DNA from: Kribbella sp. ALI-6-A
GTDB lineage: Bacteria > Actinomycetota > Actinomycetes > Propionibacteriales > Kribbellaceae
NCBI RefSeq assembly: GCF_001984195.1
Contig: NZ_MTQN01000012.1
Coordinates: 2,294,001-2,358,000 of the forward strand
Length of the DNA: 64,000 nucleotides
Direction: 5' to 3'
Positions 44,347 to 55,276 of this stretch are shown here, piece after piece. Under the pieces are notes generated by a model, which made no database searches, had not been told where the DNA came from, and saw nothing but the letters and a program-made list of their open reading frames with translations. The number at the start of each line of letters is the position of its first letter. Position 1 is the stretch's first letter. Both the position numbers and the translations under genes were made by a program.

Positions 44347-45003
44347 ATGAGCAAGCAGAAGAACACGCGAGGGCTGCTGGGCACCAAGCTCGGTATGACC
44401 CAGACCTGGGACGAGAACAACCGAGTCGTCCCCGTCACCGTGATCCAGGCCGGTCCGTGCGTGGTGACCGAGGTGCGTACCTCGGCCAGCCACGGCTACG
44501 ACGGTCTGCAGATCGCGTTCGGCGACATCGACCCGCGCAAGGTGACCAAGCCCCTGCGCGGCCACTTCGACAAGGCCGGTGTGACCCCGCGCCGGCACCT
44601 GCTGGAGCTGCGCACCGCTGACGCGAGCGAGTACACGCTCGGCCAGGAGATCAACGCCGAGGCCTTCACGGCCGGCGAGATCGTCGACGTGTCCGCCACC
44701 AGCAAGGGCAAGGGCTTCGCCGGTGTGATGAAGCGCCACGGCTTCCACGGTCTGCGCGCCACCCACGGTGTGCACAAGAAGCACCGTTCGCCGGGCTCCA
44801 TCGGCGGCTGCGCCACCCCGGGCCGGGTCTTCAAGGGCATGCGGATGGCTGGTCGGATGGGCCACGAGCAGGTCACCACGCAGAACGTGAAGGTTCACGC
44901 GATCGACGCCGAGCGCGGACTCATCCTGATCAAGGGTGCTGTCCCCGGTCCCAAGGGCGGCCTCGTGCTGATCCGCAACGCCGCGAAGGGAGCGAGCAAG
45001 TGA
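44347..45003 (+). CDS. rplC: 50S ribosomal protein L3
   Basis: A 218-residue L3, an early assembly protein of the 50S reaching toward the peptidyl-transferase centre. Seen are [10 protein letters not shown] at the start, the central loop [14 protein letters not shown] and [20 protein letters not shown]. Its stop overlaps the rplD GTG (GTGA), coupling the two. Confidence 0.97.
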   Translation: MSKQKNTRGLLGTKLGMTQTWDENNRVVPVTVIQAGPCVVTEVRTSASHGYDGLQIAFGDIDPRKVTKPLRGHFDKAGVTPRRHLLELRTADASEYTLGQEINAEAFTAGEIVDVSATSKGKGFAGVMKRHGFHGLRATHGVHKKHRSPGSIGGCATPGRVFKGMRMAGRMGHEQVTTQNVKVHAIDAERGLILIKGAVPGPKGGLVLIRNAAKGASK

Positions 45004-45695
45004 GCACCGTCGACGTAGTCGTCGTCAAGGGCGACAAGGTCAGCAAGAAGGGCTCCGCCGAGCTCCCCGCCGAGCTGTTCGACGTCCAGGTGAACATCCC
45101 GCTGATTCACCAGGTCGTGGTGGCCCAGCTGGCCGCCGCCCGCCAGGGCACCCACAAGGTGAAGACGCGCGCCGAGGTTTCCGGTGGTGGCGCCAAGCCG
45201 TACCGCCAGAAGGGCACCGGCCGCGCCCGCCAGGGTTCGACCCGCGCACCGCAGTTCACCGGTGGTGGCGTCGTGCACGGCCCGACGCCGCGCGACTACA
45301 GCCAGCGGACCCCGAAGAAGATGATCGCCGCCGCTCTGCGCGGTGCGCTCTCGGACCGGGCCCGTGACGGCCGCGTCTTCGTGGTCGAGTCCTTCGTGGA
45401 CGGCGACGCGCCCTCCACCAAGTCGGCACTGAAGGTGCTGGCCGAGGTCACCGAGCACGCCAAGGTGCTGGTCGTCGTCGACCGCGCCGACGAGCTGACC
45501 TGGCTGAGCCTGCGCAACGTGCCGACCGTGCACCTGATCGCCGCCGACCAGCTGAACGCCTACGACGTGCTGTGCAGCGACGCGGTGGTCTACACCAAGG
45601 CAGCGCTCGACGCGTTCGTCGCCGGCGCGCCGAAGGGCAAGTCCGTCAAGGCTGTCGCGACGTCGACCGAAGCCGAGCAGGAGGTAGAGGCATGA
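45000..45695 (+). CDS. rplD: 50S ribosomal protein L4
   Basis: A 231-residue L4 lining the exit tunnel; in enterobacteria it represses the S10 operon, which has not been shown here. The tunnel loop includes [19 protein letters not shown], followed by [14 protein letters not shown]. It starts with GTG overlapping the rplC stop and ends with ATGA overlapping rplW. The last 15 residues form an extra acidic tail ([10 protein letters not shown]). Confidence 0.96.
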   Translation: MSTVDVVVVKGDKVSKKGSAELPAELFDVQVNIPLIHQVVVAQLAAARQGTHKVKTRAEVSGGGAKPYRQKGTGRARQGSTRAPQFTGGGVVHGPTPRDYSQRTPKKMIAAALRGALSDRARDGRVFVVESFVDGDAPSTKSALKVLAEVTEHAKVLVVVDRADELTWLSLRNVPTVHLIAADQLNAYDVLCSDAVVYTKAALDAFVAGAPKGKSVKAVATSTEAEQEVEA

Positions 45696-45997
45696 GCCAC
45701 GGAGTCAACAAGGACCCGCGGGACGTGCTGCTGCGGCCGGTCGTGAGCGAGAAGAGCTACGGCCTGCTGGACGAGCAGAAGTACACGTTCGAGGTCGCCC
45801 CGGACGCCAACAAGACCGAGATCAAGCTCGCGGTCGAGAAGGTGTTCAAGGTCCGCGTGACCAGCGTCAACACGATCAACCGCAAGGGCAAGCGCCGCCG
45901 GACCCGTGCCGGCTGGGGCAAGCGCCCGGACACCAAGCGAGCGATCGTCAGCCTGTCCGGCGACGACCGCATCGACATCTTCGGAGGCCAGTCGTAA
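45692..45997 (+). CDS. rplW: 50S ribosomal protein L23
   Basis: A 101-residue L23 at the tunnel exit, the docking site for trigger factor and SRP. Seen are [21 protein letters not shown] and the loop [20 protein letters not shown]. The ATG at 45692 overlaps the rplD stop; its TAA shares a base with the rplB ATG. Confidence 0.96.
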   Translation: MSHGVNKDPRDVLLRPVVSEKSYGLLDEQKYTFEVAPDANKTEIKLAVEKVFKVRVTSVNTINRKGKRRRTRAGWGKRPDTKRAIVSLSGDDRIDIFGGQS

Positions 45998-46830
45998 TGG
46001 GTATCCGCAAATACAAGCCGACGACGCCGGGCCGCCGTGGCTCGAGCGTGGCCGACTTCGTCGAGCTCACCCGTTCGACCCCTGAGAAGTCCCTGCTCCG
46101 CCCGCTGCCCAAGAAGGGCGGCCGGAACAACTCCGGCAAGATCACCACCCGGCACCACGGTGGCGGTCACAAGCGGGCGTACCGGCTGATCGACTTCAAG
46201 CGGTACGACAAGGACGGCGTCCCGGCGAAGGTGGCCGAGATCGAGTACGACCCGAACCGCACCGCGCGGATCGCGCTGCTGCACTACGTCGACGGCGAGA
46301 AGCGCTACATCCTCGCCCCGTCGAACCTGAAGCAGGGCACGATCGTCGAGAACGGCCCGGCCGCCGACATCAAGGTGGGCAACAACCTGCCGCTGCGCAA
46401 CATCCCGGTCGGCTCCACGGTGCACGCCGTCGAGCTGCGTCCGGGTGGTGGCGCCAAGATGGCCCGCTCCGCCGGTGCCAGCGTTCAGCTGGTCGCCAAG
46501 GAGGGCCGGATGGCCACCCTGCGGATGCCGTCGGGCGAGGTCCGGATGGTCGACGTGCGCTGCCGCGCCACCCTCGGTGAGGTCGGCAACGGCGAGCAGT
46601 CGAACATCAACTGGGGCAAGGCCGGCCGGATGCGCTGGAAGGGCAAGCGCCCGACCGTCCGTGGTGTCGCGATGAACCCGGTCGACCACCCGCACGGTGG
46701 TGGTGAGGGCAAGACCTCGGGTGGACGCCACCCGGTGTCCCCGTGGGGCCAGCCCGAGGGCCGGACCCGCACCCGCAAGGAAAGCGACCGCATGATCGTC
46801 CGGCGCCGCAAGGCCGGCAAGAAGCGCTGA
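45997..46830 (+). CDS. rplB: 50S ribosomal protein L2
   Basis: A 277-residue L2, needed for subunit association and peptidyl-transferase activity. It starts [18 protein letters not shown] and has the conserved [20 protein letters not shown] with the essential His. TAATG coupling with rplW; 15 nt before rpsS. Confidence 0.97.
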   Translation: MGIRKYKPTTPGRRGSSVADFVELTRSTPEKSLLRPLPKKGGRNNSGKITTRHHGGGHKRAYRLIDFKRYDKDGVPAKVAEIEYDPNRTARIALLHYVDGEKRYILAPSNLKQGTIVENGPAADIKVGNNLPLRNIPVGSTVHAVELRPGGGAKMARSAGASVQLVAKEGRMATLRMPSGEVRMVDVRCRATLGEVGNGEQSNINWGKAGRMRWKGKRPTVRGVAMNPVDHPHGGGEGKTSGGRHPVSPWGQPEGRTRTRKESDRMIVRRRKAGKKR

Positions 46831-46845
46831 TAGGGAGCCGGACAG

Positions 46846-47127
46846 ATGCCACGCAGCCTCAAGAAGGGCCCGTTCGTCGACCACCACCTGCTCAAGAAGG
46901 TGGAGGTGCAGAACGAAAAGGGCACCAAGAACGTGATCAAGACCTGGTCTCGCCGGTCGATGATCATTCCCGACATGATCGGCCACACGCTCGCGGTGCA
47001 CGACGGCCGCAAGCACGTGCCGGTGTTCGTGACGGACGCGATGGTCGGGCACAAGCTCGGCGAGTTCGCACCGACCCGCACGTTCAAGGGTCACGAGAAG
47101 GACGACCGCAAGTCACGGCGTCGCTGA
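46846..47127 (+). CDS. rpsS: 30S ribosomal protein S19
   Basis: A 93-residue S19 of the 30S head, partner of S13. Seen are [20 protein letters not shown] and [20 protein letters not shown] site precedes the ATG. A 54-nt gap separates it from rplV. Confidence 0.97.
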   Translation: MPRSLKKGPFVDHHLLKKVEVQNEKGTKNVIKTWSRRSMIIPDMIGHTLAVHDGRKHVPVFVTDAMVGHKLGEFAPTRTFKGHEKDDRKSRRR

Positions 47128-47181
47128 CCTCTGGTCAGTTGACGAACGCGTTAGCAAAACCTACGGAGAGATTCGAACATC

Positions 47182-47640
47182 ATGAGCGTTCAAGAGCGTA
47201 GGGCCGTCAGTGCCCGTCGCGAGAGCCTGTTGGGCGACGAGCCCGGGGCCTTCGCGGTCGCGCGCTTCGTCCGCGTGACGCCGATGAAGGCGCGTCGCGT
47301 GGTGGACCTGGTGCGCGGGATGGGTATCGACGACGCACTCGCCACTCTGAAGTTCGCCCCGCAGGCCGCTGCCGCGACCGTGTACAAGGTCGTCGACAGC
47401 GCCGCGGCGAACGCCGAGGGCACCGAGCACCTGAGCCGCGCCGACCTGGTCGTGGTGAAGGCCTTCGTGGACGAGGGTCCGACGCTGAAGCGTCACCGCC
47501 CCCGCGCGCAGGGCCGGGCCACCCGGATCGACAAGCGGACCAGCCACATCACCGTGGTCGTCGGTCCGCGCGACGACTCCGAGCCCGCCAAGAAGGCCGA
47601 TGGCAAGAAGGCCGCTGAGAAGAAGGGCAGGACCCGCTAG
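47182..47640 (+). CDS. rplV: 50S ribosomal protein L22
   Basis: A 152-residue L22 whose beta-hairpin lines the exit tunnel near the macrolide site. Core segments are [20 protein letters not shown] and [20 protein letters not shown]. The last 25 residues are a Lys/Asp-rich tail beyond the usual end. TAG shares one base with the rpsC GTG. Confidence 0.97.
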   Translation: MSVQERRAVSARRESLLGDEPGAFAVARFVRVTPMKARRVVDLVRGMGIDDALATLKFAPQAAAATVYKVVDSAAANAEGTEHLSRADLVVVKAFVDEGPTLKRHRPRAQGRATRIDKRTSHITVVVGPRDDSEPAKKADGKKAAEKKGRTR

Positions 47641-48488
47641 TGGGCCAGAAGGTAAACCCGCACGGGTTCCGCCTCGGTATCAGCACGGACCACAAGAGCC
47701 GCTGGTACGCCGACAAGCTGTACAAGGACTACGTCGGCGAGGACGTCAAGATCCGCCGTCTGCTGAGCAAGGGCATGGAGCGTGCCGGCATCTCCCGCGT
47801 GGAGATCGAGCGCACCCGTGACCGCGTTCGGGTCGACATCCACACCGCCCGTCCGGGCATCGTGATCGGTCGCCGCGGCGCCGAGGCGGACCGGATCCGT
47901 GGCAGCCTCGAGGAGCTCACCGGCAAGCAGGTGCAGCTGAACATCCTCGAGGTCAAGAACGCCGAGGTCGACGCGCAGCTGGTCGCCCAGGGCGTGGCCG
48001 AGCAGCTGTCCGGCCGCGTGGCGTTCCGTCGCGCGATGCGCAAGGCGATGCAGACCACCATGCGTGGCGGCGCCCTGGGCATCCGGATCCAGTGCTCCGG
48101 CCGGCTCGGTGGCGCCGAGATGTCGCGGTCGGAGTTCTACCGCGAGGGCCGGGTGCCGCTGCACACGCTCCGCGCGGACGTCGACTACGGCTTCTACGAG
48201 GCCCGTACGACCTTCGGCCGGATCGGCGTGAAGGTCTGGATCTACAAGGGCGACGTGTCCGGCTCCCGCGCCGAGCGCGAGGCCCAGGCCGCGGCCCGTG
48301 CCGCCAACCAGCAGAACCGCCGTCCGGCTCGCCGTGACGACCGCGGTGGCCGTGGTGGCGAGCGCGGTGGCGGCGGACGCCGGGACGACCGTCGTGACGG
48401 CGGCGCCCGTAACGAGGCCCCGAAGGCCGAGGCCACCACTGCTCCGGCCGCCGAGAAGCCGGCCGAGACGACCGGAACGGAGAGCTGA
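47640..48488 (+). CDS. rpsC: 30S ribosomal protein S3 with RGG-rich tail
   Basis: A 282-residue S3 at the mRNA entry channel. It has [14 protein letters not shown] at the start, the KH-domain motif [19 protein letters not shown], and the C-terminal domain through [13 protein letters not shown]. After about residue 225 comes a basic, Gly/Arg/Asp-rich extension ([20 protein letters not shown]) and then an acidic Ala/Glu end. This tail is about 60 residues longer than E. coli S3. The GTG at 47640 is coupled to rplV. Confidence 0.96.
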   Translation: MGQKVNPHGFRLGISTDHKSRWYADKLYKDYVGEDVKIRRLLSKGMERAGISRVEIERTRDRVRVDIHTARPGIVIGRRGAEADRIRGSLEELTGKQVQLNILEVKNAEVDAQLVAQGVAEQLSGRVAFRRAMRKAMQTTMRGGALGIRIQCSGRLGGAEMSRSEFYREGRVPLHTLRADVDYGFYEARTTFGRIGVKVWIYKGDVSGSRAEREAQAAARAANQQNRRPARRDDRGGRGGERGGGGRRDDRRDGGARNEAPKAEATTAPAAEKPAETTGTES

Positions 48489-48491
48489 ACC

Positions 48492-48911
48492 ATGCTCATC
48501 CCCCGCAAGGTCAAGCACCGCAAGCAGCACCACCCGAAGCGCTCCGGCGCTGCCAAGGGCGGTACCTCGCTGGCCTTCGGTGACTTCGGCATCCAGGCGC
48601 TGGAGAGCCACTACGTCACCAACCGGCAGATCGAGTCGGCGCGTATCGCGATGACCCGGCACATCAAGCGTGGCGGAAAGGTCTGGATCAACATCTACCC
48701 GGACCGCCCGCTGACCAAGAAGCCGGCCGAGACCCGGATGGGTTCCGGTAAGGGTTCGCCGGAGTGGTGGATCGCCAACGTCAAGTCCGGGCGCGTGATG
48801 TTCGAGCTGTCCGGTGTCGACGAGCAGATCGCTCGCGAGGCGATGCGCCGCGCGATTCACAAGTTGCCGATGAAGTGCAAATTCATCACCCGAGAGGCAG
48901 GTGAGAACTGA
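48492..48911 (+). CDS. rplP: 50S ribosomal protein L16
   Basis: A 139-residue L16 that shapes the A-site tRNA elbow contact. It begins [20 protein letters not shown] and contains the conserved [19 protein letters not shown]. The stop overlaps the rpmC ATG (TGATG). Confidence 0.97.
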   Translation: MLIPRKVKHRKQHHPKRSGAAKGGTSLAFGDFGIQALESHYVTNRQIESARIAMTRHIKRGGKVWINIYPDRPLTKKPAETRMGSGKGSPEWWIANVKSGRVMFELSGVDEQIAREAMRRAIHKLPMKCKFITREAGEN

Positions 48912-49204
48912 TGGCCACCCTGACCGCCGCCGAGCTGCGGAACCTGGGCAAGGACGAGCTTCTGGAGAAGCTCGGCAGCGCCAAGGAGGAGCTGTTCAAC
49001 CTCCGGTTCCAGGCTGCCACGGGTCAGCTGGAGTCCCACGGCCGGCTGCGCGCCGTCCGGAAGGACATCGCCCGCATCTACACGGTGCTGACCGAGCGTG
49101 CGCTCGGCATCACCGAAGAGGTGGACGCTCCGGTCGCCGCCGCCGAAGCCACTGAGGCCGAGGAGACCGCCGACGACAGCGAGAAGGCTGGGAGCAAGGC
49201 ATGA
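48911..49204 (+). CDS. rpmC: 50S ribosomal protein L29 with acidic tail
   Basis: A 97-residue L29, near the tunnel exit. The core is [20 protein letters not shown] and [19 protein letters not shown]. About 30 extra residues at the C-terminus are acidic and Ala-rich ([20 protein letters not shown]), longer than the standard 65-70-residue form. ATG overlaps rplP, and its stop overlaps rpsQ. Confidence 0.95.
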   Translation: MATLTAAELRNLGKDELLEKLGSAKEELFNLRFQAATGQLESHGRLRAVRKDIARIYTVLTERALGITEEVDAPVAAAEATEAEETADDSEKAGSKA

Positions 49205-49497
49205 CCGAGAACGTAGCGAAGGACGAGACCGTGAGCACGACGCAGGCGCGAGGCCGCCGCAAGACCCGTGAGGGTCTGGTGCTGAGCGACAAGATGGACA
49301 AGACCGTCACCGTCGAGGTCGAGGACCGCGTCAAGCACAAGCTGTACGGCAAGGTCATCCGCCGCACCAGCAAGCTGAAGGCGCACGACGAGCAGAACGC
49401 CGCCGGCATCGGCGACCGCGTGCTGCTGATGGAGACCCGGCCGTTGTCGGCCACCAAGCGGTGGCGCATCGTCGAGATCCTCGAGAAGGCCAAGTAG
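49201..49497 (+). CDS. rpsQ: 30S ribosomal protein S17
   Basis: A 98-residue S17, a primary 16S-binding protein. The core runs from [20 protein letters not shown] to [19 protein letters not shown]. An N-terminal extension of about 20 polar residues precedes it. A 106-nt gap to rplN follows, with only a CTCACGTGAG palindrome (49561-49570) of note. Confidence 0.96.
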   Translation: MTENVAKDETVSTTQARGRRKTREGLVLSDKMDKTVTVEVEDRVKHKLYGKVIRRTSKLKAHDEQNAAGIGDRVLLMETRPLSATKRWRIVEILEKAK

Positions 49498-49603
49498 TCC
49501 CGGCTTCGAGGTCACGGTTACGCCCAGCTGTACCCAATCGAAATCATTCGTTCCGCAAGGCTCACGTGAGTGAGAACCAGCGAGACAACCAGGAGATCAA
49601 CAG

Positions 49604-49972
49604 ATGATCCAGCAGGAGTCGCGACTGAAGGTCGCCGACAACACGGGTGCGAAGGAAATTCTTTGCATCCGCGTGCTCGGTGGCTCCGGTCGGCGCTACG
49701 CCGGTGTCGGCGACACGATCGTCGCCACCGTCAAGGACGCGATCCCGGGTGGCGGTGTGAAGAAGGGTGACGTCGTCAAGGCGGTCATCGTGCGGACCGT
49801 GAAGGAGCGCCGGCGTCCGGACGGCTCCTACATCCGCTTCGACGAGAACGCCGCCGTCATCCTCAAGGCCGACGGTGAGCCGCGCGGCACCCGCATCTTC
49901 GGGCCGGTCGGCCGGGAGCTGCGCGAGAAGCGCTTCATGAAGATCATCTCGCTCGCTCCGGAGGTGCTCTGA
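49604..49972 (+). CDS. rplN: 50S ribosomal protein L14
   Basis: A 122-residue L14, a bridge protein contacting 16S rRNA. It has [20 protein letters not shown] and the conserved [20 protein letters not shown]. The ATG at 49604 follows CAGGAG. It opens the spc section of the run after a 106-nt gap. Confidence 0.97.
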   Translation: MIQQESRLKVADNTGAKEILCIRVLGGSGRRYAGVGDTIVATVKDAIPGGGVKKGDVVKAVIVRTVKERRRPDGSYIRFDENAAVILKADGEPRGTRIFGPVGRELREKRFMKIISLAPEVL

Positions 49973-49974
49973 CC

Positions 49975-50370
49975 ATGGCAAACAAGTCGCAGCGCAAGCT
50001 GCACGTGAAGAAGGGTGACCTCGTCCGCGTGGTCACCGGCAAGTCCAAGGGACTCGAGGGCAAGATCATCTCGGTCCAGCCCGACGAGGAGCTCGTGGTC
50101 GTCGAGGGCGTCAACCGGGTCAAGAAGCACACGAAGGTGCAGCAGGCCCAGCGCGGCGGCACCACGGGTGGCATCGTCACCCAGGAGGCTCCGATCCACG
50201 TCTCCAACGTGATGCTCCTGGTCGAGGTCGACAAGGACGGCAAGAAGCAGAAGGTGACCACCCGCGTCGGCTACAACCGCGTCGAGGTGCAGAAGCGGCG
50301 CCCGGACGGTTCGACGTACACCGGTTTCCGGAGCGTCCGGATCGCGCGGCGTACCGGCGAGGAGATCTGA
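49975..50370 (+). CDS. rplX: 50S ribosomal protein L24
   Basis: A 131-residue L24, an assembly initiator. The KOW motif reads [20 protein letters not shown], and [20 protein letters not shown] follows. At 131 residues it is longer than the usual 105, with a C-terminal Arg-rich end. TGATG coupling with rplE. Confidence 0.96.
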   Translation: MANKSQRKLHVKKGDLVRVVTGKSKGLEGKIISVQPDEELVVVEGVNRVKKHTKVQQAQRGGTTGGIVTQEAPIHVSNVMLLVEVDKDGKKQKVTTRVGYNRVEVQKRRPDGSTYTGFRSVRIARRTGEEI

Positions 50371-50942
50371 TGACCACCGCAGTGACCGAGGCGAAGTCGC
50401 AGCCTCGGATGAAGACCAAGTACCGCGAAGAGATCGTCGGCAAGCTGCAGGAGCAGTTCCAGTTCGAGAACGTCATGCAGGTGCCCGGGCTCACCAAGAT
50501 CGTGGTGAACATGGGTGTCGGCGAGGCGGCTCGTGACTCGAAGCTGATCGACGGCGCGATCAAGGACCTGGCCGCGATCACCGGCCAGAAGCCGCAGGTC
50601 ACCAAGGCCCGCAAGTCGATCGCGCAGTTCAAGCTGCGCGAGGGCATGCCGATCGGCGCCCACGTGACGCTGCGCGGCGACCGGATGTGGGAGTTCCTGG
50701 ACCGGCTGCTGGCGCTCGCGCTGCCCCGGATCCGCGACTTCCGCGGTCTGTCGCCCAAGCAGTTCGACGGCAACGGGAACTACACCTTCGGCCTGACCGA
50801 GCAGGTGATGTTCCACGAGATCAACCAGGACCGGATCGACCGGGTCCGGGGCATGGACATCACCGTGGTGACCAGCGCCAAGAACGACGACGAGGGGCGC
50901 GCGCTGCTGCGGCAGCTCGGCTTCCCGTTCAAGGAGAACTGA
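50370..50942 (+). CDS. rplE: 50S ribosomal protein L5
   Basis: A 190-residue L5, which binds 5S rRNA in the central protuberance. Seen are [40 protein letters not shown] and [19 protein letters not shown]. One nucleotide separates it from the S14 gene. Confidence 0.97.
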   Translation: MTTAVTEAKSQPRMKTKYREEIVGKLQEQFQFENVMQVPGLTKIVVNMGVGEAARDSKLIDGAIKDLAAITGQKPQVTKARKSIAQFKLREGMPIGAHVTLRGDRMWEFLDRLLALALPRIRDFRGLSPKQFDGNGNYTFGLTEQVMFHEINQDRIDRVRGMDITVVTSAKNDDEGRALLRQLGFPFKEN

Positions 50943-50943
50943 C

Positions 50944-51129
50944 GTGGCGAAGACAGCACTCAAGGTCAAGCAGGCCCGCAAGCCCAAGTTCGCGGTGCGT
51001 GGTTACACGCGCTGCCAGCGGTGCGGCCGGCCGAAGGCGGTCTTCCGCAAGTTCGGCCTGTGCCGGATCTGCCTGCGGGAGATGGCGCACCGGGGCGAGC
51101 TGCCCGGCGTGACCAAGTCCAGCTGGTGA
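50944..51129 (+). CDS. rpsZ: 30S ribosomal protein S14, zinc-binding type Z
   Basis: A 61-residue S14 of the short zinc form. The four cysteines are in CQRCGRPK and [12 protein letters not shown] (C-x2-C, 12 residues, C-x2-C). The GTG at 50944 gives [16 protein letters not shown]. Actinobacteria often hold a second, zinc-free S14 elsewhere; none is in the window. A 94-nt gap to rpsH follows. Confidence 0.96.
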   Translation: MAKTALKVKQARKPKFAVRGYTRCQRCGRPKAVFRKFGLCRICLREMAHRGELPGVTKSSW

Positions 51130-51223
51130 CCGAGCTCTTCAGCACCGAACACTTCTCCACCCACCATCTAGTCACCGTAGGTCGCCGGCCGGCGAAACCA
51201 CGGCGGGAAAGAGGCCCCAGGCC

Positions 51224-51631
51224 ATGACGATGACCGACCCGATCGCAGACATGCTGACGCGTCTGCGCAACGCCAACCAGGCGTACCACGAGTCGACCTC
51301 GATGCCGTACAGCAAGATCAAGCAGGGCATCGCCGACATCCTGCAGCAGGAGGGTTACATCTCCTCCTACCAGGTCGAGGAGCCCAAGGAGGGCACCGTC
51401 GGCAAGACCCTGATCGTCGACCTGAAGTTCGGGCCGAGCCGGGAGCGCTCCATCGCGGGCGTGCGCCGGATCAGCAAGCCGGGACTGCGGGTCTACGCGA
51501 AGTCGACCAACCTGCCGAAGGTGCTGGGAGGCCTGGGCGTCGCCATCATCTCGACGTCGCAGGGGCTCCTCACTGACCGGCAGGCCAAGAACAAGGGCGT
51601 TGGCGGGGAAGTCCTCGCCTACGTCTGGTGA
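51224..51631 (+). CDS. rpsH: 30S ribosomal protein S8
   Basis: A 135-residue S8, a central-domain assembly protein and, in E. coli, the spc-operon repressor. It begins [20 protein letters not shown] and ends [21 protein letters not shown] plus LAYVW. The ATG at 51224 follows GAAAGAGG. Confidence 0.97.
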   Translation: MTMTDPIADMLTRLRNANQAYHESTSMPYSKIKQGIADILQQEGYISSYQVEEPKEGTVGKTLIVDLKFGPSRERSIAGVRRISKPGLRVYAKSTNLPKVLGGLGVAIISTSQGLLTDRQAKNKGVGGEVLAYVW

Positions 51632-51658
51632 CGAAGAACCGGAAGGAGGACCACATTC

Positions 51659-52201
51659 ATGTCTCGCATCGGTAAGCTCCCGATCACGGTCCCGTCCGGC
51701 GTCGACGTCACGATCGACGGCCAGACGGTCACCGTCAAGGGTCCCAAGGGTCAGCTCTCGCACGTCGTGGCTGAGCCCATCGTGGTCAACCGGGACGAGG
51801 ACGGCACGATCGCCGTCGCGCGTCCGGACGACCAGCGCAAGAGCAAGGAACTGCACGGCCTGTCCCGCACGCTGATCGCCAACCTGGTGACCGGCGTGAC
51901 GGAGGGCTACGAGAAGAAGCTCGAGATCGTCGGCGTCGGGTACCGCGTCCTGGCCAAGGGACCGACCCAGCTGGAGTTCTCGCTCGGCTACAGCCACACG
52001 ATCACGGTGGACGCGCCGGAGGGGATCACCTTCGCCGTCGAGTCGCCGACCAAGTTCTCGGTGCAGGGAATCGACAAGCAGTCCGTCGGTGAGGTCGCCG
52101 CGAACATTCGCAAGCTGCGCAAGCCCGAGCCGTACAAGGGCAAGGGTGTGCGGTACGCGGGCGAGCAGGTCCGCCGCAAGGTCGGAAAGGCTGGTAAGTA
52201 A
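51659..52201 (+). CDS. rplF: 50S ribosomal protein L6
   Basis: A 180-residue L6 near the sarcin-ricin loop. It begins [20 protein letters not shown] and shows [20 protein letters not shown] and the C-terminal [28 protein letters not shown] precedes the ATG. Confidence 0.97.
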   Translation: MSRIGKLPITVPSGVDVTIDGQTVTVKGPKGQLSHVVAEPIVVNRDEDGTIAVARPDDQRKSKELHGLSRTLIANLVTGVTEGYEKKLEIVGVGYRVLAKGPTQLEFSLGYSHTITVDAPEGITFAVESPTKFSVQGIDKQSVGEVAANIRKLRKPEPYKGKGVRYAGEQVRRKVGKAGK

Positions 52202-52203
52202 CG

Positions 52204-52587
52204 ATGGCGATCGGTTTGCGGCACAACAAGCACGCCGCCAAGAAGACCGCTTCGCGGCTGCGGCGTCAGATCCGCGTCCGGAAGAAGATCAACGGTACGG
52301 CCGAGCGGCCGCGCCTGGTGGTCAGCAAGTCCTCGAAGCACCTGTTCGCTCAGGTCATCGACGACGTCGCCGGCGTGACGCTGGTGTCGGCCTCCACGAT
52401 GGAGTCCGACCTGCGCGGTGCGGAGGCGAACAAGACCGACAAGGCCAAGACGGTGGGCGGCCTGATCGCCGACCGCGCCAAGGCCGCCGGTATCGACTCG
52501 GTCGTGTTCGACCGGGCCGGGAACAAGTACCACGGCCGCATCGCGGCACTGGCCGACGCCGCCCGCGAGGGCGGGCTCGGCTTCTGA
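52204..52587 (+). CDS. rplR: 50S ribosomal protein L18
   Basis: A 127-residue L18 that binds 5S rRNA with L5. Seen are [40 protein letters not shown] and [20 protein letters not shown]. Two nucleotides after rplF; a 31-nt gap to rpsE. Confidence 0.97.
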   Translation: MAIGLRHNKHAAKKTASRLRRQIRVRKKINGTAERPRLVVSKSSKHLFAQVIDDVAGVTLVSASTMESDLRGAEANKTDKAKTVGGLIADRAKAAGIDSVVFDRAGNKYHGRIAALADAAREGGLGF

Positions 52588-52618
52588 TGACGGCGACAAG
52601 GGAAGAAGGTAGTTCGAA

Positions 52619-53218
52619 ATGAGCGGAGGCCAGCAGCGTCGCGGAGGCGGCGCCGGTGGTGAGCGCCGTGGTCGTGACGGTGGTCGCGGTCAGGCAGCTG
52701 ACAAGACCGCCTACATCGAGCGCGTGGTTGCCATCAACCGGGTCGCCAAGGTCGTGAAGGGTGGTCGTCGCTTCAGCTTCACCGCCCTCGTGGTCGTCGG
52801 CGACGGTGAAGGCACCGTCGGTGTGGGATACGGCAAGGCCAAGGAGGTGCCCGCGGCGATCGCCAAGGGTGTCGAGGAGGCCAAGAAGGCGTTCTTCAAG
52901 GTGCCGAGGATCCAGGGCACCATCCCGCACCCGGTCCAGGGTGAGAAGGCCGCCGGCGTGGTCATGCTGCGCCCGGCCGCACCCGGTACCGGTGTGATCG
53001 CGGGTGGCTCGGCGCGCGCCGTCCTGGAGTGCGCGGGCATCCACGACATCCTCAGCAAGTCGCTGGGCTCGTCCAACGCCATCAACGTGGTGCACGCCAC
53101 GGTGGAGGCGCTGCGCAGCCTGGAGACCCCGGAGGCCGTGGCCGCGCGCCGTGGCCTGCCGGTCGAGCACGTCGCTCCGGCGGCTCTGCTGAAGGCGCGG
53201 GCGGAGGTCGCATCCTGA
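52619..53218 (+). CDS. rpsE: 30S ribosomal protein S5 with RGG-rich N-terminus
   Basis: A 199-residue S5, part of the mRNA entry channel and fidelity centre. The core holds [20 protein letters not shown] and [18 protein letters not shown]. The first 30 residues are Gly/Arg-rich ([20 protein letters not shown]), an extension absent in E. coli. TGATG coupling with rpmD. Confidence 0.96.
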   Translation: MSGGQQRRGGGAGGERRGRDGGRGQAADKTAYIERVVAINRVAKVVKGGRRFSFTALVVVGDGEGTVGVGYGKAKEVPAAIAKGVEEAKKAFFKVPRIQGTIPHPVQGEKAAGVVMLRPAAPGTGVIAGGSARAVLECAGIHDILSKSLGSSNAINVVHATVEALRSLETPEAVAARRGLPVEHVAPAALLKARAEVAS

Positions 53219-53400
53219 TGGCACGCCTGAAGGTGACTCAGACCAAGTCCGGCATCGGTGGCAAGCAGAACCAGCGCGACACCCTGCGCACGCTGGGTGT
53301 GAAGCGGATCGGCGACGTCGCCGTTCACGACGACCGCCCGGAGATCCGTGGCATGGTGCGTACGGTTCGCCACCTCATCACCGTCGAAGAGGTTGACTGA
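53218..53400 (+). CDS. rpmD: 50S ribosomal protein L30
   Basis: A 60-residue L30: [20 protein letters not shown], then [11 protein letters not shown] at the end. It is the exact usual length. The ATG at 53218 overlaps the rpsE stop; rplO starts one base after its own stop. Confidence 0.97.
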   Translation: MARLKVTQTKSGIGGKQNQRDTLRTLGVKRIGDVAVHDDRPEIRGMVRTVRHLITVEEVD

Positions 53401-53401
53401 C

Positions 53402-53842
53402 ATGGCGCTCAAGGTTCACCACCTGCGTCCGGCGCCCGGAGCCAAGACCGCCAAGACCCGCGTGGGTCGTGGTGAGGGCAGCAAGGGCAAGACGGCCGGC
53501 CGCGGTACCAAGGGCAGCAAGGCCCGTAACAACATCCCCGAGTGGTTCGAGGGTGGCCAGATGCCGCTGCACATGCGGCTGCCGAAGCTCAAGGGCTTCA
53601 AGAGCAGGAACCGAGTGGAGTTCCAGGTCGTTAACCTGGACAAGCTCGGACAGCTGTTCCCCGAGGGCGGTGAGATCGGTGTGACCGATCTCGTCGCGAA
53701 GGGCGCGGTCCGGGACGGTCAGCCGGTGAAGGTGCTGGGTGACGGCGAACTGACCGTGGCACTGCAGGTCTCGGCACACAAGTTCTCGAAGTCCGCCAAG
53801 GAGAAGATCGCGGCGGCCGGGGGAACCACCACCGAGGTGTGA
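53402..53842 (+). CDS. rplO: 50S ribosomal protein L15
   Basis: A 146-residue L15, a late assembly protein. The Gly/Lys-rich N-terminal part reads [20 protein letters not shown], followed by [19 protein letters not shown]. It ends the ribosomal run before secY; a large hairpin follows. Confidence 0.97.
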   Translation: MALKVHHLRPAPGAKTAKTRVGRGEGSKGKTAGRGTKGSKARNNIPEWFEGGQMPLHMRLPKLKGFKSRNRVEFQVVNLDKLGQLFPEGGEIGVTDLVAKGAVRDGQPVKVLGDGELTVALQVSAHKFSKSAKEKIAAAGGTTTEV

Positions 53843-53845
53843 GTG

Positions 53846-53903
53846 CCAGGGCTCGTCCGGCTCGTGCGCTGATATTGTGCGCAGGTCGTCGGACGAGCCC
53901 TGG
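53846..53903 (+). terminator. Large hairpin between rplO and secY
   Basis: CCAGGGCTCGTCCG (53846-53859) pairs perfectly with CGGACGAGCCCTGG (53890-53903). The 30-nt loop holds a small inner stem TGCGC/GCGCA around TGATATTGT, which itself looks like a -10 box. It may terminate, attenuate or process the mRNA ahead of secY. Confidence 0.55.
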
Positions 53904-53974
53904 TTCGTCTCCAGCCCAGCTGCTTTGCTAGGCCCCTGCCCTGACCGGGCACGGGAAACATGTGGGAGGACAGG

Positions 53975-55276
53975 GTGTTAGGCGCCTTTGCCAACGCGTT
54001 CAAGACTCCGGACCTGCGCCGGAAGATCTTGTTCGTGCTCTTCATCGTCGTGATCTTCCGGATCGGTTCGGTCGTGCCGGCGCCTGGCGTGAACGTCAAG
54101 TCGCTGGACACCTGTTTGCAGCTGTCCCAGCAGGGGGCGAACGCGAACCTGTACAACCTGATCAACCTGTTCTCCGGCGGTGCGCTGCTGCAGCTCGCGA
54201 TCTTCGCGCTGGGCATCATGCCGTACATCACCGCCAGCATCATCCTGCAGCTGCTCACCGTGGTGATCCCGCGGCTGGAGTCGCTGAAGAAGGAAGGTCA
54301 GGCGGGGCAGGGCAAGATCACGCAGTACACCCGCTTCCTGACCGTCGGTCTGGCCGTGCTGCAGGCGACCGCGTTCGTCGCGCTCGCCCGCACCCCGGGC
54401 CGGCTGTTCCAGGGCTGCAACGAGCCGCTGCTGCACAGCGACAAGGTGTTCCCGGTCATCGTGATGGTGCTGACCATGACCGCCGGTACCGGCGTCGTGA
54501 TGTGGCTGGGTGAGCTGATCACCGACCGCGGCGTCGGCAACGGCATGTCGATCCTGATCTTCACCCAGATCGTCGCCACCTTCCCGACCCAGCTGTGGGC
54601 GATCCGCAAGAGCCACGGCGTAGCGACCTTCCTGGCCGTGCTGGCCGTCGGTCTGGTCATCGTGGCCGCGGTCATCTTCATCGAGCAGGCGCAGCGCCGG
54701 ATCCCGGTCCAGTACGCCAAGCGCATGGTCGGCCGGAAGATGTTCGGTGGTACCTCGACCTACATCCCGCTGAAGGTCAACCAGGCCGGCGTCATCCCGG
54801 TCATCTTCGCCTCCAGCCTGATGTACCTGCCGGTGCTGGTCAGCCAGTTCCGCCAGGACGAGAAGTGGGCGCAGTGGATCCAGGGCAACCTGGTCAAGGG
54901 CGACCATCCCATCTACATCGTGACGTACCTCGCCCTTATTATCTTTTTCACGTACTTCTATGTCTCGATTACCTTCAACCCGAAGGAAGTTGCTGACAAC
55001 ATGAAGAAGTACGGCGGCTTCATTCCCGGGATCCGGGCAGGGCGGCCGACCGAGGAGTACCTCTCCTACGTTCTGTCCCGCATCACGCTGCCCGGTGCGA
55101 TCTACCTCGCGGTGATCTCGTTGATCCCGTTGATCGCGCTGGTCCTCTTGAACGCCAGCCAGAGCTTCCCGTTCGGTGGTACGTCGATCCTGATCATGGT
55201 CGGCGTCGGACTGGACACGGTGAAGCAGATCGAGAGTCAGTTGCAGCAGCGTAACTACGAAGGGTTCCTGCGCTGA
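53975..55276 (+). CDS. secY: Preprotein translocase subunit SecY
   Basis: A 433-residue, ten-segment channel protein of the Sec translocon. It starts [20 protein letters not shown] and contains [20 protein letters not shown] and the cytoplasmic loops with [21 protein letters not shown] chose the GTG at 53975, which has GGGAGGA at 53964-53970 and aligns with Streptomyces SecY; an ATG at 53960 would place that site inside the gene. TGATG coupling with adk. Confidence 0.95.
   Translation: MLGAFANAFKTPDLRRKILFVLFIVVIFRIGSVVPAPGVNVKSLDTCLQLSQQGANANLYNLINLFSGGALLQLAIFALGIMPYITASIILQLLTVVIPRLESLKKEGQAGQGKITQYTRFLTVGLAVLQATAFVALARTPGRLFQGCNEPLLHSDKVFPVIVMVLTMTAGTGVVMWLGELITDRGVGNGMSILIFTQIVATFPTQLWAIRKSHGVATFLAVLAVGLVIVAAVIFIEQAQRRIPVQYAKRMVGRKMFGGTSTYIPLKVNQAGVIPVIFASSLMYLPVLVSQFRQDEKWAQWIQGNLVKGDHPIYIVTYLALIIFFTYFYVSITFNPKEVADNMKKYGGFIPGIRAGRPTEEYLSYVLSRITLPGAIYLAVISLIPLIALVLLNASQSFPFGGTSILIMVGVGLDTVKQIESQLQQRNYEGFLR

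Noticed and set aside
49561-49570. CTCACGTGAG palindrome upstream of rplN
   Set aside because: Ten bases is expected by chance in 64 kb and it has no second copy or promoter context.
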